Of a stretch of DNA of 64,000 nt, positions 35,901 through 46,681 are shown piece after piece. The stretch lies in NCBI RefSeq assembly GCF_036669915.1, contig NC_089314.1:4495620-4559619 (forward strand). Reading direction: 5' to 3'. The first letter of the stretch is position 1, and the number at the start of each line of letters is the position of its first letter. The notes under the pieces are model-generated. The model ran no database searches and was not told where the DNA came from. It saw only the letters and a list, made by a program, of their open reading frames with translations. Origin of the DNA: Pocillopora verrucosa. Its lineage: Eukaryota; Cnidaria; Anthozoa; Scleractinia; Pocilloporidae. Position numbers and translations under genes: made by a program.

Positions 35901-38900
35901 ATCTATGATCTCTCAAGGTATTTATTAAGCGTGTTGTTAAAAAGGTGAGACTGGGAAAGATACATTTCGATTGGGCGTGAGAAAACTATAACACGGATAA
36001 AATCTAACTGAGGTCATCTTATAAAGAATGATGTATACTAGGATGAAAGAATAACGAAAAATTTGACGCGGGTAAACGCGTTTGAGGAAGCCACGTGAGA
36101 AAAGAGATATTTTTTTCGTCCCATCACGAGCGTTGGAAAAGGAGAACACTCTGAGTTCCACTGAGGAATCAACTTTAGATCTTTGGATTCCGCACAATTG
36201 AGCCACAGAGACTCTATGGTCAGCCAGGCCATTACGAAGTCACGTGTTACCTATGCAACTGACTAGTTCAAAACAACACACATGTTAAAGAGGATATGTT
36301 TTTGGTGTTATTGACTAGACGTTGATCCATATCCTCTGCGACAGTGTCTTATAAAGATAACAACTCTTGGTTACTTTTGTAAGTCGTTTATATTACCTCA
36401 ACCATTTTGCCCAGTTTACCCTGAAAGTGAAAAAAAAAAAAGCGGTATCTTTCACGTTACTTTTCATCACTTAAGGTTATTGCCTCGCACAGATAAAGGA
36501 AAGTTCCTCTTCCTAAAGCTCATGGTCATGTCTTCAGCTAGCTAGCGAAAACAAATCCACAAAAAGTGTTCCCGTTACTTTGATTCGTTTCTGTTTTTGT
36601 TTTTTTTGTTTTGTTTTAATTTTGCTTTTTTCCTTGACAGGTCTATGAAAGGCTGCAGTTGATTTTCCCTGCAAATGGTTTTCTACTTCTTCCTCACAAT
36701 GTTAACACCAAAATCCAGACAAACAGGTGTGTGGGCGTAATGATTTTTCACAATGACAAACTTATGTCGAGACCTATTGCTCCAAGATGGACAATGAAAA
36801 AGGAGAAAAAAACTCCCTTTTTCTAACCTTCGACAATCATTCTTTCTTGGTCGTTGACTTTGCCAAGAAGGCACTGCAAATGTGTGGCTGGAGGGGTTAT
36901 TCTGAACAGAAATTACCACTTTTGGCATTTACGTTTGATTTTATACCTTAGCTCCTATTACATATCACCTCTCTTCCCACGTAAGGTACTTAAATGTTAA
37001 CTGTTCTGCAGAGATGGTTCGGCAAGAATAACCTACGAGATGATGACAGACTGTTCTAAGCACAACAAGGCCTCTAGTGGTGCTGCTATAGCTGGTGTCA
37101 GTAGAAGTGGTCAGGTGTCCACTGCATCTCTGTCTGGGACGGCTGTGGTGTTGGTAACTGTCCATGAGGAGTTCGGCATCAATCAAACTGCTGTTGTCCA
37201 TGTGGAGGTAGGGATGTGAAAACAGTCTAGATCAGGACACGAAAAGCTCGCTGCAACGCGAATAACTCTTTGCAAAAGGTCGAGGTTTTTATTGCTCTGC
37301 GATGCGTTGCGTGGAAAAGCAGCTGCAACTACGACAGAATTTTGTTGCTGCAATCGGTTGCACGTAGTTAAACTGCTTTGATTCCATGCGATTCGGTTTT
37401 TGACAAATATCTCTCGTTTCATACGAGATAAATTGTCACTGCGACTCTTTCCCTCGACGTGTGGTAGCGTTTTTTTTTGGGAAGCAAAACAGGCGGAGGG
37501 TTTTTTATTTTTTTCCGTGTTATCGAGATATGACGCTGCAACGTGTGTGTCCCAAGCTTTAAGTAAACGGATTCTTTTGAAAGCGTTAAGTCCGGACGAA
37601 CGGTGTTTTTTTCTTTGTGGAAATTAAATTACTCTGTCTAAACGTTTTATTCTCGATATTTTTCAGGTCAAGGCTGTTTCATCAATCGTTATAAATTGTC
37701 AGTCTCCCGTGAGAACGAACTCTGACAAGCTACATACATTTCCCCTGGGAATGAATGTCCTGTTGGCTGTAACATTGCATGACAATATCGGACGAAGATT
37801 TGCTGTTGCCAGTATCCCGCTCAAATACAGGCTCAACAGGTTAAATATATTGTTTTATTAATATTTTATTGAAGTGCAATAGTACTTGGTGATTAGGCTA
37901 TTAGACTTGCTTCTTGAACAACCTAGATCGGTGTGTTAACTTCCCCTACTTGAAGTTAACATGTCCTTTTAAATTACTTCGAAGAAATTGATTTAGTTTT
38001 TTGAAAACTACCTCTAGTTGAAACGTTTGTATATGGCTTAATACCATTTTTTTTAAAATAAAGATGTAATGATGTGGCGAAGATAATTATTGTGATGATA
38101 AGTAGACTAAGAACAGACCCCCCCTTTTTGGCGATGTCCGTCGCGCAAGTGAAAAAGAAAAAAAAATCAGCAGAAAAATACATTGATGTTAGCGCGCCGC
38201 ACAGACCTCTGGGAGTGAGGTGCTACACACCCCGAATTCCGCCTAGCGCTTTAACATCTATGTTAAATTTTTTTTTCCTTGTTCCTTGACTCGCGTGACG
38301 GACTTCGCCAAAAAGGAGGTAATGCTCGTAGTCTAGAGTGAACAGGATAACAGACATTTATTCACAGCTTTTTGAGGTTGATGCAGCGCAGTATGTAAAG
38401 AATCCGCCTACTATTCAAATTGTTGAAATGAGCCGCTCTGAAATGATACTATTGTAGTATGTAACGATTATCAAGTCTAGATTTTGTCTCTACTTGTTAT
38501 TTAACAGAGCGGTAAAAAGACACGGAAAGGAGGATTTATTATCTTCTCACAGTATGACATTATTACTTACCAATACGTTGTCCGGAGGAGTAAATGTGCT
38601 TATTGTTACCATGTTCTTCTTCGTGATAGATTTGATGCCGTTCATGTTGTACCAGGACCAGAAAATGGCACTTTTTATGCCAGGGCAGTAAACCTTGGTG
38701 AAGCCATCCTTAAGGTGTGTGGCAAACCTCTTCATCCCTCTAATCTTTAAACCGTTTTAATACGTTTTCAGCCAAAGCAATGCACTCTGTACGCGGTATT
38801 CGGTAATTTTGATCGACCCATGTGAACGAAAATTATGGATCGCCTCTGGTCTCTTTGCGGGATCTATAATGAGCCCTCCTTTCCCTTTTTCAGTAATTTT

Positions 38901-41900
38901 CGCAGTCTAGAAGCCCCGCATTTTAATGATGGTAAAGGGGGGGGGGGGAGGGGGGCTTATTTTAGCATTTATGGTACATCATGTATGCTTGTTATCTTAA
39001 GTGTAGCGAGAGAATCTTTCCTTTGGAAGTGCATGTATTAATATAGTCTTTTTCGCCGTACACATCAACTAAAAATGCAATGAAGATAGTTCTTCCTTTC
39101 GTGGTAAAATATCGCTGAAAAAGTTGAGATTTCCCGGAGAAGTTTCCTTTTATATAAACAAATATGCTTCCACTTTTCAGAAGTTGAGATTTTAGGGTTT
39201 TATAAAATGGTCATGCTTCAAAGAAAATTCTTGGTTTTTCAACTCTTAAAGTTGGAAAGCGTTGCCTATACATGCCAGTTAAAGATAGCGAGTAACACCA
39301 TTACAATACTTCTTTTTGTACGATAGTGGCCCATTGTGTATTTTGGACACTAGTAACAAATTTTGATTTTGGACACTAGTGGCCGATAATGAGTTTGGGC
39401 ACTGGTGTCCAATTTCGGATTTTAATTTAAAGTCTCTGTTTTTGGATTTTGGACACTAGTGGCCGATTTTTCTTCGGACGCTAGTGGCTGATTTTGGATT
39501 TTGGATTTTGGACGGTAGTAGCCGATTTTGGATTTTAGACACTTGTGGCCGATTTTGGATTTGGGACACTGGTAGCCAATTTTGGATTCGGGACACTAGT
39601 GGCTGATTTTTTTACATGTTTTTGACGATAGTGGCCGATTTTGGATTTTGAACGCTAGTGGCCGATGTTGAATTTACGATTTGGATTTTGGATTTTGGAC
39701 ATTAGTGGCCGATTTTGGGTTTTGGACGGTAGTGGCCAATTTTGGATTTTGGACGCTAGGGGCCGATTTTGGATTTTGGACACTTAATCGGCCACCAGCG
39801 TCCAAAATCCAAAATCGGCCACTTGTGTCGAAAATCCGTGAAAAGTTGACATACGTGCATTTTAATTGCAGAACGACATTTGAATCAGGTCACAACATTT
39901 CCCAATCCTGACTACGTGTTTATTTGACGAACGTATAACGCTTATAACAAAGTTCTAACCAGGATTACTCTTTTTTCAGGTGTGGGATCCAAGTTCTGTT
40001 AACATAGCAGACTACGTCCGCATACGAGTTGGTCATGGTCTGACTCCAACCAAAGCGACACTGTTGTTAGGGATGGTAGAACAGTTCAGTACAAGTGTTA
40101 TATCTGAAGGTATTTAAAATGAAGATAACTTTGAATATCTATGTTAGAGATTTTATGAACCCAAACCAGAGTTGACGATTTTGTTTTTAAAAAGTGTGAA
40201 AGTTTTTTTGTTTACCACAGCCTCATACCTGCCAATCAATTTGTCAGCGCTCTTAACGAAAGGAAATCGGCCAGTTGCATATTAACGTTTCAACAATGAG
40301 GAAAAAATAGAACTAAATTTTAGTTGCTGGTAACATTTATAGTCTTTTATATGGCGAATTTTCCTGTCGCCTTTAGATTTAGTGATTCCCAATGAGTCTC
40401 TTAATTGTATTTGGCCAGTCGGACAATGGTTGTGGAATACCAATGGCTGTCGGAAGTATTAGATATGCCAAAATCCTCGACCTATTGTTGAAGACTTGCG
40501 CTTGGCAGTAACACATTCTCTTCTTTCGCCCCTCATCCTCTCAAGGTATAGGTGGTATGTGGTCATCATCTAACGACAAAGTTGTCAGAATCAACTCCAC
40601 GACTGGCATAGCAATGGCAACAGCTGCAGGAACTGCTACTATTTACTACAAGATACCTCAGTTGTACTCAGCCCAGACTGAAGTCAAAGTCGAGAGCCTG
40701 AGTTACATTCATGTCTCGAGAGATGACGCCCTGGTCATCACCAATATCCCGCGACTGGATGGGCGTGGCTATGTCATTCCTGTTAACTTGGGACACGACT
40801 ATTTGTCGCAGGAACAAACGACCAAAGCATCTGGTCTTGTAGATGGAATTCTGCTGTTTGAAGAACTAGGTTTCAAACAGGCGACACCTTTCCAGTGTAT
40901 TCTACACCTTGGTAATGATCTGCAAGGCAATATCCACGCACATGACTTGTTTGAGGTGAAGCCCGGGTTCGTCAATGGACAACCAATGTGTTATGTGGTA
41001 CCAAAGAATGCTAAAGACGATGTGATCAAGTCGGCAAGTTCTATCGCTGCTCAGCTGAGTCTTGTTGTCAGGATTTTCGACGAGATTCAAGGTCGTAGCG
41101 AATCCTCGGAGTCACTAAAACTTCCCTTCGTGCCTGCATTTGTGTTGAGTGAAACAGAACTGGAGCTTTCTGCTGATAAACGGAAAGCGCAAGTTTTTGT
41201 TATGGCCAATGCTGAACAGCTGAACAACCTTGAGGTAAACTTTGTTCGATTTTTGGTTTGTTTGTTTGTCTGTTTGTTTGTTTACTAATTAGATCCGTGT
41301 GTTTTTTGCTCTGGCCGGTGGAAACTCTTTCTCTTTGGAGTGAGTAGTAAGAGATTTCCCCTTCACACGTCGTCACTAAGCCATGAGGTGATGACAATAC
41401 AAAGTGTATTTACCAATCAAGAGATATTGTTCTTCTCAGGCTTCGCTCAAAAAGAAATTTATGACAGACAGAAAGGAGACCTGTCATTAGGATCTTAGTT
41501 GTGAAAAGATTTGACTAGCATTTTCGACATTAGAGAGATCCTATGCAAAGAGCTTTTAGAGGCGTGAAATATTAAGCTCGAAGTAGATTTTCTCTTCCTT
41601 TTTGTATCCCGATTTGTATAACTTGAGTACAGCTGGAGTACAGTTGCTCACCATCGGTCGCCTTACGGAGGAAAGTTAGAGGCCGTTTTAAAATGAGGTT
41701 CGACTGTAGGTCTTCGAAATGTTTGAGGCGCCACTCCTTTAGGTTTGAGCTGTTTATGTACTCATATGCACAAACGCTGCAAACTGTCACTTTTTTATCT
41801 CCAAGGTAAGATCTCAAGACCCGTCCCTGGTCGAATTTACAGGGTGGTTAAATTCAGTTGATAAGGAGGCCGAATATGAGATAGAAGTTGTCGAGAAAAA

Positions 41901-42588
41901 CGGCAAGTCGTTCAAGAGAGTCTGGGTGGAGTTTAAAAGCTTACTTACCGGCCAGAGAGGCTTAGTGTACGTGACTTACACAGCGCCATCCAGTGGTGCA
42001 GTCCCTGTGCTGTTACCAGGAGCAATTCCAAGCAGTGAGCAGTGTCCAACAGTCGCAGCAGGCAAAATAGAGAGAAGCTTTCAAGGATTTCTCTTCGCCT
42101 TGCTTGGACAGACAAGTGCTTGGATAATCGGTTTGTCATTTTTTATTGGGTGCATAATTCTTGCGCTGATCTTATGCTGCAGTCCTCGTGGCAGGGGTGC
42201 CAGTAGTGGAGCAGTGTCTGGAGCGGCCTCTCCCAGCCCTCTCAGAGGGACCCCTCAGCATGGAAGCCCTTATCCACAAGGTCCATATCCTGGTTCATCT
42301 ACAGGTACATTGTCCGCGGGAAGGCCCATTTATCTGAGCTCAACCACAGGCGCATTTTCACCGGGAGCTGGGGCTTATGGATCTCGTGGTAGTGCGAACG
42401 ATACATCTCTTCGGTCCTTTCCAGAGGAGCACGATGAAACACACCGAGGAATATCCACAACATACCGGCACACCAAAACCTCTGCTCGCACATATCTTTC
42501 CGACGATAGTTCTCACGCCTCTGGAGCAACGTCTATTGGGCGTGTTTCACCGAACAAGTCACCCAGATTGTTCAGTGTCAATCAATAA
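14982..42588 (+). CDS. NUP210: Nuclear pore membrane glycoprotein 210 (gp210), complete, 41 exons
   Basis: A single-pass glycoprotein of the nuclear envelope that rings the pore, with most of its mass in the perinuclear lumen. Exons, all GT-AG and phase-consistent: 14982-15157, 15270-15334, 16071-16157, 17099-17230, 17738-17831, 18874-18937, 19402-19488, 20510-20642, 20912-21040, 21811-21879, 22379-22485, 23145-23279, 23887-24054, 24365-24520, 24920-25028, 25480-25575, 25877-26022, 26424-26535, 27334-27399, 27637-27695, 28414-28487, 29055-29163, 29839-30040, 30179-30285, 30810-30914, 31223-31321, 31429-31557, 32373-32500, 32634-32784, 33456-33518, 33831-34010, 34383-34463, 35009-35137, 35734-35889, 36641-36726, 37012-37207, 37667-37839, 38630-38714, 39980-40109, 40546-41234, 41806-42588. 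The total is about 2014 residues (human about 1890). Residues 1-21 are a signal peptide, then NLPPRVLLPY typical of the family, BIG2-type Ig-like repeats (GMYIWSSSNTSVATV in exon 14, GMWSSSNDKVVRI in exon 40), and a TM helix at about 1858-1879. Weakest calls: the exon 3 donor (gtgatt), the exon 37 donor (gttaaa) and the exon 38 start. Confidence 0.92.
16211..16415. repeat. MITE-like repeat (TTAACCC family) in NUP210 intron 3
   Basis: Opens ttaaccctttaacttcaag and closes catgtttgggagtt. It shares internal blocks (ttatgagaa, gtttgctgaatgatgtatggatatt, agggagaag) with 18029-18180 and 18646-18810. Confidence 0.65.
16606..16792. mobile_element. Palindromic MITE/foldback (75 bp arms) in NUP210 intron 3
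   Basis: The arms 16606-16680 and 16718-16792 are near-perfect reverse complements (for example tttccgtgtttacatagcc against ggctatgtaaacacggaaa), around a 37 bp loop. The structure would fold into a long hairpin in the pre-mRNA. No target duplication is clear. Confidence 0.8.
18029..18810. repeat. Two MITE copies flanking a ~460 bp element with GGCGTGAAATT ends
   Basis: About 105 bp recurs almost unchanged at 18061-18173 and 18647-18752 (gacctttccttgtaaataag, gccagatcaagatggcagat). Between them, 18181-18641 begins ggcgtgaaatt and ends aatttcacgcc, an 11 bp perfect inverted terminus. The simplest reading is a DNA transposon that landed in a MITE, with a duplication of MITE sequence at the insertion. 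No target-site copy was resolved. Confidence 0.6.
21193..21450. repeat. (TTCA)n microsatellite in NUP210 intron 9
   Basis: About 250 bp of imperfect ttca/ttta tetramers (attcattcattcattt), the usual product of slippage. It is read as a Ser-Phe-Ile-His peptide on the plus strand, which is meaningless. Confidence 0.9.
22715..22935. repeat. MITE-like repeat, second family (TTAACCTCTTACACCC)
   Basis: It starts ttaacctcttacacccaaa and ends gggtttgaagggtaa. Shared internal blocks (gatcatttcctttattctc, gattcaggggtgac, aaggagaaat) recur at 51500-51707 and 54254-54465, which defines a family with inverted ends of about 210 bp. Confidence 0.7.
23585..23805 (+). repeat. Dispersed repeat with hammerhead-like core (possible Penelope-like 5' region)
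   Basis: The sequence agagtttctatgctgatgtt pairs with aacgtcggcttagaaactct across a structured core. It is followed by the tail tttatcaactcagtttta and actcccccactgacacagca, also found at 31690-31870 and 62805-62945. Assignment to Penelope-like elements is inference. Confidence 0.5.
26996..27283. mobile_element. Small DNA transposon remnant with CAGGGTTTGTAC ends in NUP210 intron 18
   Basis: Ends are ctgggtttgtac (27002) and gtacaaaccctg (to 27277), inverted with one mismatch. The element is 276 bp and flanked by agtttt on both sides (26996-27001, 27278-27283). The interior is rich in ctggaaa/tttccag inverted blocks. The CAGGG-type terminus suggests hAT, but the visible duplication is 6 bp, not 8. 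Confidence 0.55.
27950..28017. repeat. (GGGA)n microsatellite in NUP210 intron 20
   Basis: A purine run of gggagggagggaggaagg units, about 65 bp, with possible triplex or G-rich structure. Confidence 0.85.
31690..31870 (+). repeat. Dispersed repeat with hammerhead-like core, best-preserved copy
   Basis: It contains gctgacgtc, then ctgagga, a short stem aggcctaacgct, then cgaaacgtcagc. These are CUGANGA and GAAA boxes, with gctgacg able to pair with cgtcagc next to a GUC triplet. The tail (tatcagctcagttgataaacc, ctcaccgacgcagcaccaca) is shared with the other copies. Its position in intron 27 is incidental. Confidence 0.5.
33180..33232. repeat. Polypyrimidine tract in NUP210 intron 29
   Basis: Low-complexity C-rich run (cccccttccccccctcccct). 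It is more than 220 bp from the next acceptor, so it is not the splice tract of exon 30. Confidence 0.8.
39325..39835. repeat. ~27 bp minisatellite in NUP210 intron 38
   Basis: About 15 imperfect units built on ggccgattttggattttgga plus cactagt run in one direction. The array ends with an inverted piece (39787-39829) that can fold back on it. The Asp-Phe-Gly-Phe-Trp frame through it is a by-product. Confidence 0.85.
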
Positions 42589-43542
42589 CGTAAGATTGAC
42601 GTGAACTTTCATGATATTTCGATATTTAATGTGCTGCTTGTGGAATTGGCTACGTGTGTACAGTTTAAGGAGGAATGTCATATTTCCTTGTAACTCTCAA
42701 CGCAAAGATGCTAAAGTTATTGTTCGATGACATTTTTTGTGTTGATGCTTGAAAGGCTAACTGAAGTGTACTTCTTAATTGTCCTAAGTCACTGTAAAAG
42801 AGGTTTTAGGGGAAGGGCGAACTCCAAGAAAAAGACAAACCAACCAAAAATCAATATAAAATGAATTCATACAAGTGAAAATTGAGTGAAAAATTGGCAC
42901 AACGAAGTACTGTTGTAAAAAATTTCAATAGTCTTCTTTCAAACAAATTCCAAAGGAGGAGAACGAGTCGTCGAGAGTGAAAATCATTCGAGAGAAATTA
43001 CTTAGTCTGTCCCAATTGGAAATTACGGGCTGGAGGCACTTTGCGAAATAATTGGTGTTAACATTGTTTCAGAACCTCTGAAAGCTCTAGCTTAAATTCG
43101 TGGAAGTGATCACTTAAGGTTTTCTAAGTGGATCGTGATAAACTTGATTTTACTAGTTTTCTAATATAAACTAAAACTTTCAAAATGCTGCCTTAACCGT
43201 ATTTTTATACAGTATAGGTCTTGCGAAAAGTGTATTATGCTGAGAACAGCGGGTTAATTGGATCTTAGAGATAATAATTTTCGATGCGTCGTGTATTTAT
43301 TGACCCATTTAAATACTTTTGTAGGTACCGTGTCTTTTTTAGACTGCTGGCAGTTCCTCTTGCGCGTCGAAAGTGATCAGCGAACGGAAAAAAAACTCTG
43401 AGCTGCGCTTGCAACTCTCAGCGGTTGCACCATTACGATGTAATTTTCTCGCTGATTACGTATGACGTGCGTGAAGATCTAAGCTGAATTTAAGAGGCAC
43501 TGCTCGCACTCTAAGCCTTTGTAAGATAAAATAGACCTTTCT

Positions 43543-43548
43543 AATAAA
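43543..43548 (+). promoter_or_regulatory. Candidate polyadenylation signal of NUP210 (aataaa)
   Basis: First clear AATAAA on the gene strand after the stop codon, followed by a T-rich stretch (tgtatttatttcatttc). Unproven. Confidence 0.4.
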
Positions 43549-45814
43549 TGTATTTATTTCATTTCACATTTATGGTACGGTTAATTTCTTGCGCCCAGCA
43601 TCCCTGATGCCTGCGGATCGGCGTAAGCTTGCGCCTGCTCACCATTCTTCACGCGCAGTGGAAAAATTGAATCTATTACAGCCTCAACTGACACATTTGT
43701 AAAAAGAAAATTAAACTAGCGGCGCACGAGAGAGTTCCCATCGGTCGAAGTTTATGTATGAACTAAGATGAAAGTCCGCCAAAAGTAGTCAAATTTAGCC
43801 CCCCACGATATTGTTTCCCGTTTGTGTAATAAAGTAGGTACTAAGAAAGCCCTTGAAGACGGTACAAAGAGGAAGGACTGACTAGTCTCTGGGAAACGAG
43901 ATTTTCTTTGAAAAATTTCCATTTCTATTCCATAGGATCTTATTTTAACTTTTCAAAGCTTTTGACTTAGAGAGTCAGAGTACAGTGAAAAAAGGACAGT
44001 GAAAACCCAACGAGAGTTGGTGCCAATGATAACCTCGTTCTCAGATTCCCTTTCCACCCCCTCGCCTCACAGTCTTGCCCATGTGTAACAGCTGGGGTAG
44101 AGATTCTGGAAGTGAGATCAGTGCACAGAACTTATTCTCAAAAGATTTAGAGCAAATGCCTTTGCTGTAATTATATTGTATAGTTGTAGTGATTTAAACA
44201 GGAAATAGTGAGATAATGAAAGAAGTTCAAACAGCAATTTTTTTGCAATTCACTTGCAATGAAATAAGCTTGCACAGTGTTTCCCAATGGTTCTGTAATT
44301 CTCCTTCATAGCAATATTCAATATTCACGCGCACCACTGTGCAGGTACATGTGCAGATTGTAGGAATACAGTCAATCAGTGTAAGCAAGTTGAATACTTC
44401 AAACTTATTAACTTATTAGTTTAAAGCAGCAATATTTTTTAAGGAGGGGGGACCCCCTACCCCTGAGTGTGTCATCTCTTCACCCCCTTGGGGAGAAGAC
44501 AGGTGGATGAAGAGAGAACCAGGAACATGATTACTCATGACCTAAAAAAAGTAATAGGGGTATTTGGCATAAAATTTCTAAAAACATGGACAAAGTACCA
44601 ATGAAAATTTTAAAAGAAAGGCTGAAAACCATCCTTCTTTATTTCATTAACAAGCTCAAAATTTACTACCTTTAGTTTCTGTTTAGCAGAATATTGTTCA
44701 GTGGGTGTGAGCAAGATTCCTTTTCACCCCTACCAGGTATCAACTGATTTCCCAATTACTGATCTAGACTCAGTAATATTGAAAATAAAAGTTGCATTAT
44801 TTTTAGTTCCATTTATTTTCCAGCTTGATAATAAAGCAGGCTCTTACAAGACACATGCAAACTCTAACTCCAGGTTGACTTAGTTTACAAACCATAGACA
44901 AAACCAATCCTCAGATCATACTGCATGTGTGCACCAATAAATGCATTGTTATTTTCTTCAGGAGTACCCCTGAAGAAAATTAGCAACATACTGACACATG
45001 CCTAAACCTGGGAATGAGACCCAAATCAGGTTTCTTATGGATGATGACAAAAACGCAACTTTTATATAATACACAAACATTCTGTGAAGCAGATTTCTCA
45101 TTCAATACTCTTGTTTCAGTTAACTTTGCATTAGTAACATGTACCTTAAATCGAAATAAGTACCCAGAGCCCAACCTTATCCACAGCACCTGAATTTTTC
45201 TATTTCAGTCGTCTCTTGTTCCCTTGAGAAGCTGAAGAAAAATCTAACCAATGGTTGAGAGGAGCTGTAAAAACTGGAGTAAAAACAAGTATCTTTAGCT
45301 TGTCCTTTTCTTTCAACTGTTTTCTGTAGGCTTCAATAACTTAAAAGCTTAATTTTGATATACCAAGTCTGTGGACCAAATTATAATAAATAATGATACT
45401 TTAAGTGAGGGTATGGGGGCAGAACAGCCAGATGCTGAAATTAAAAAACTGACCAAGAAATCTTTCCCAGCTTTTTTTATTTTGTTTGCATATAACCAGA
45501 AAATTGGAAAAAAACATTGACCTATTTCTGTTTCTGCAAAGATCTCAGGCTTTCTAGCTGTTTATTCCACTCATATTTCACTGCTTAGATATATTGAACC
45601 CCCAAACCTTCAAATGTACAAAACTGTCTTTGAAATGAAAATACTAGCATGCATATCTTAATTTCTCTTTGTGAAGTATCTTAAATATCAAACATATCTT
45701 GAGATGGTAAAAATAATTTACCTTGATAATTCTAATATAATTTCTCTCAAATGATTTCCCTATATAAAATAAGAATAGTATAATACTAATAACTGCCAAT
45801 TAATTTTGCATTAC

Positions 45815-46154
45815 TCTGACCCCTCACATATCAAGATCCGGTCAGTGATTCTCCTTTCTTTCCACTATAACCCACCTAAAATAAGTTGGGAGAATTTGGT
45901 GATTAAAATAAGATAAAACTCCTTGTAATCCATCCACCAAAAGGTGAACCATTTCACTCTTAAGATCACATTAGTGCTTCTCCTCACTATCTTCCATGCA
46001 GTTATTACATGATGTTGGTTTAGAGAATTTGGTTTAAGATGAATGTCTTATAGTTGATATTTTTCTTTATTCTCATCACCTGTCTGCTTGATATTGAATT
46101 GATATTGTTGGGAGAAATTCTATCTTGATCACTCATGGGAGCAAAAGGGTTAAA
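45815..46154. repeat. One and a half MITE copies (TTAACCC family)
   Basis: The segment 45950-46154 runs from catttcactcttaagatcac to gggagcaaaagggttaa. A partial relative with the same ttctcc and gagaatttggt blocks precedes it. Confidence 0.55.
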
Positions 46155-46681
46155 CAAACATGAAAACTACAGTAACCTCAGATGACGATGTCAACTCAGG
46201 TTCAAACTCTTTTCTTACTTTCTAACAGGTCATGGAAGACAGAAAAAATAAATGTGTTCATGAATACACTATACAACAGTATATCTTTGTTAACAAAAAA
46301 GATTACCCTCACTACTTCCTGCAAACACAGTGCTTGTCAGTTAAAAACCATCCATCTTCTCTTGTCAACTCCATGACCCAATTACCTAAAAACTCCTCCC
46401 AAAAAAACAAATATTATCCAACGTACTAACTTCAAGCAAGAGAGTTAAATCAATACTGCTAAAATGACAGCCACACCAAAATTTGAAGTAATTTCAAAGT
46501 TTCTGATAAAAAACTGTAAAATCAATGATTATTTGCATTCAGTGCAATATAAATTTTTTTTTTTTAAAATTTTAGTACACATAGGGTCATACACTACCCA
46601 ATATTGATTATCATACTTGTTTAATATAAATTTCACTAATTATTAATAAGATTTCCCAAGTTTATGCAGTAGTATTTGGGT

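Larger units (their letters stand above)
42589..46681. other. NUP210 3' untranslated region and intergenic spacer
   Basis: The first ~970 bp are probably 3' UTR, ending soon after an AATAAA at 43543-43548. The rest has no supportable gene; a MITE pair lies at about 45815-46154 and short frames at 44701-46429 have no domain. Confidence 0.5.

Noticed and set aside
38494..38691. 65-codon hydrophobic frame as a NUP210 exon
   Set aside because: It runs in another frame across the conserved FDAVHVVPGPENGT block; the acceptor at 38630 continues the NUP210 protein.
39681..39911. Frame rich in Asp-Phe-Gly-Phe-Trp
   Set aside because: Product of the 27 bp minisatellite.
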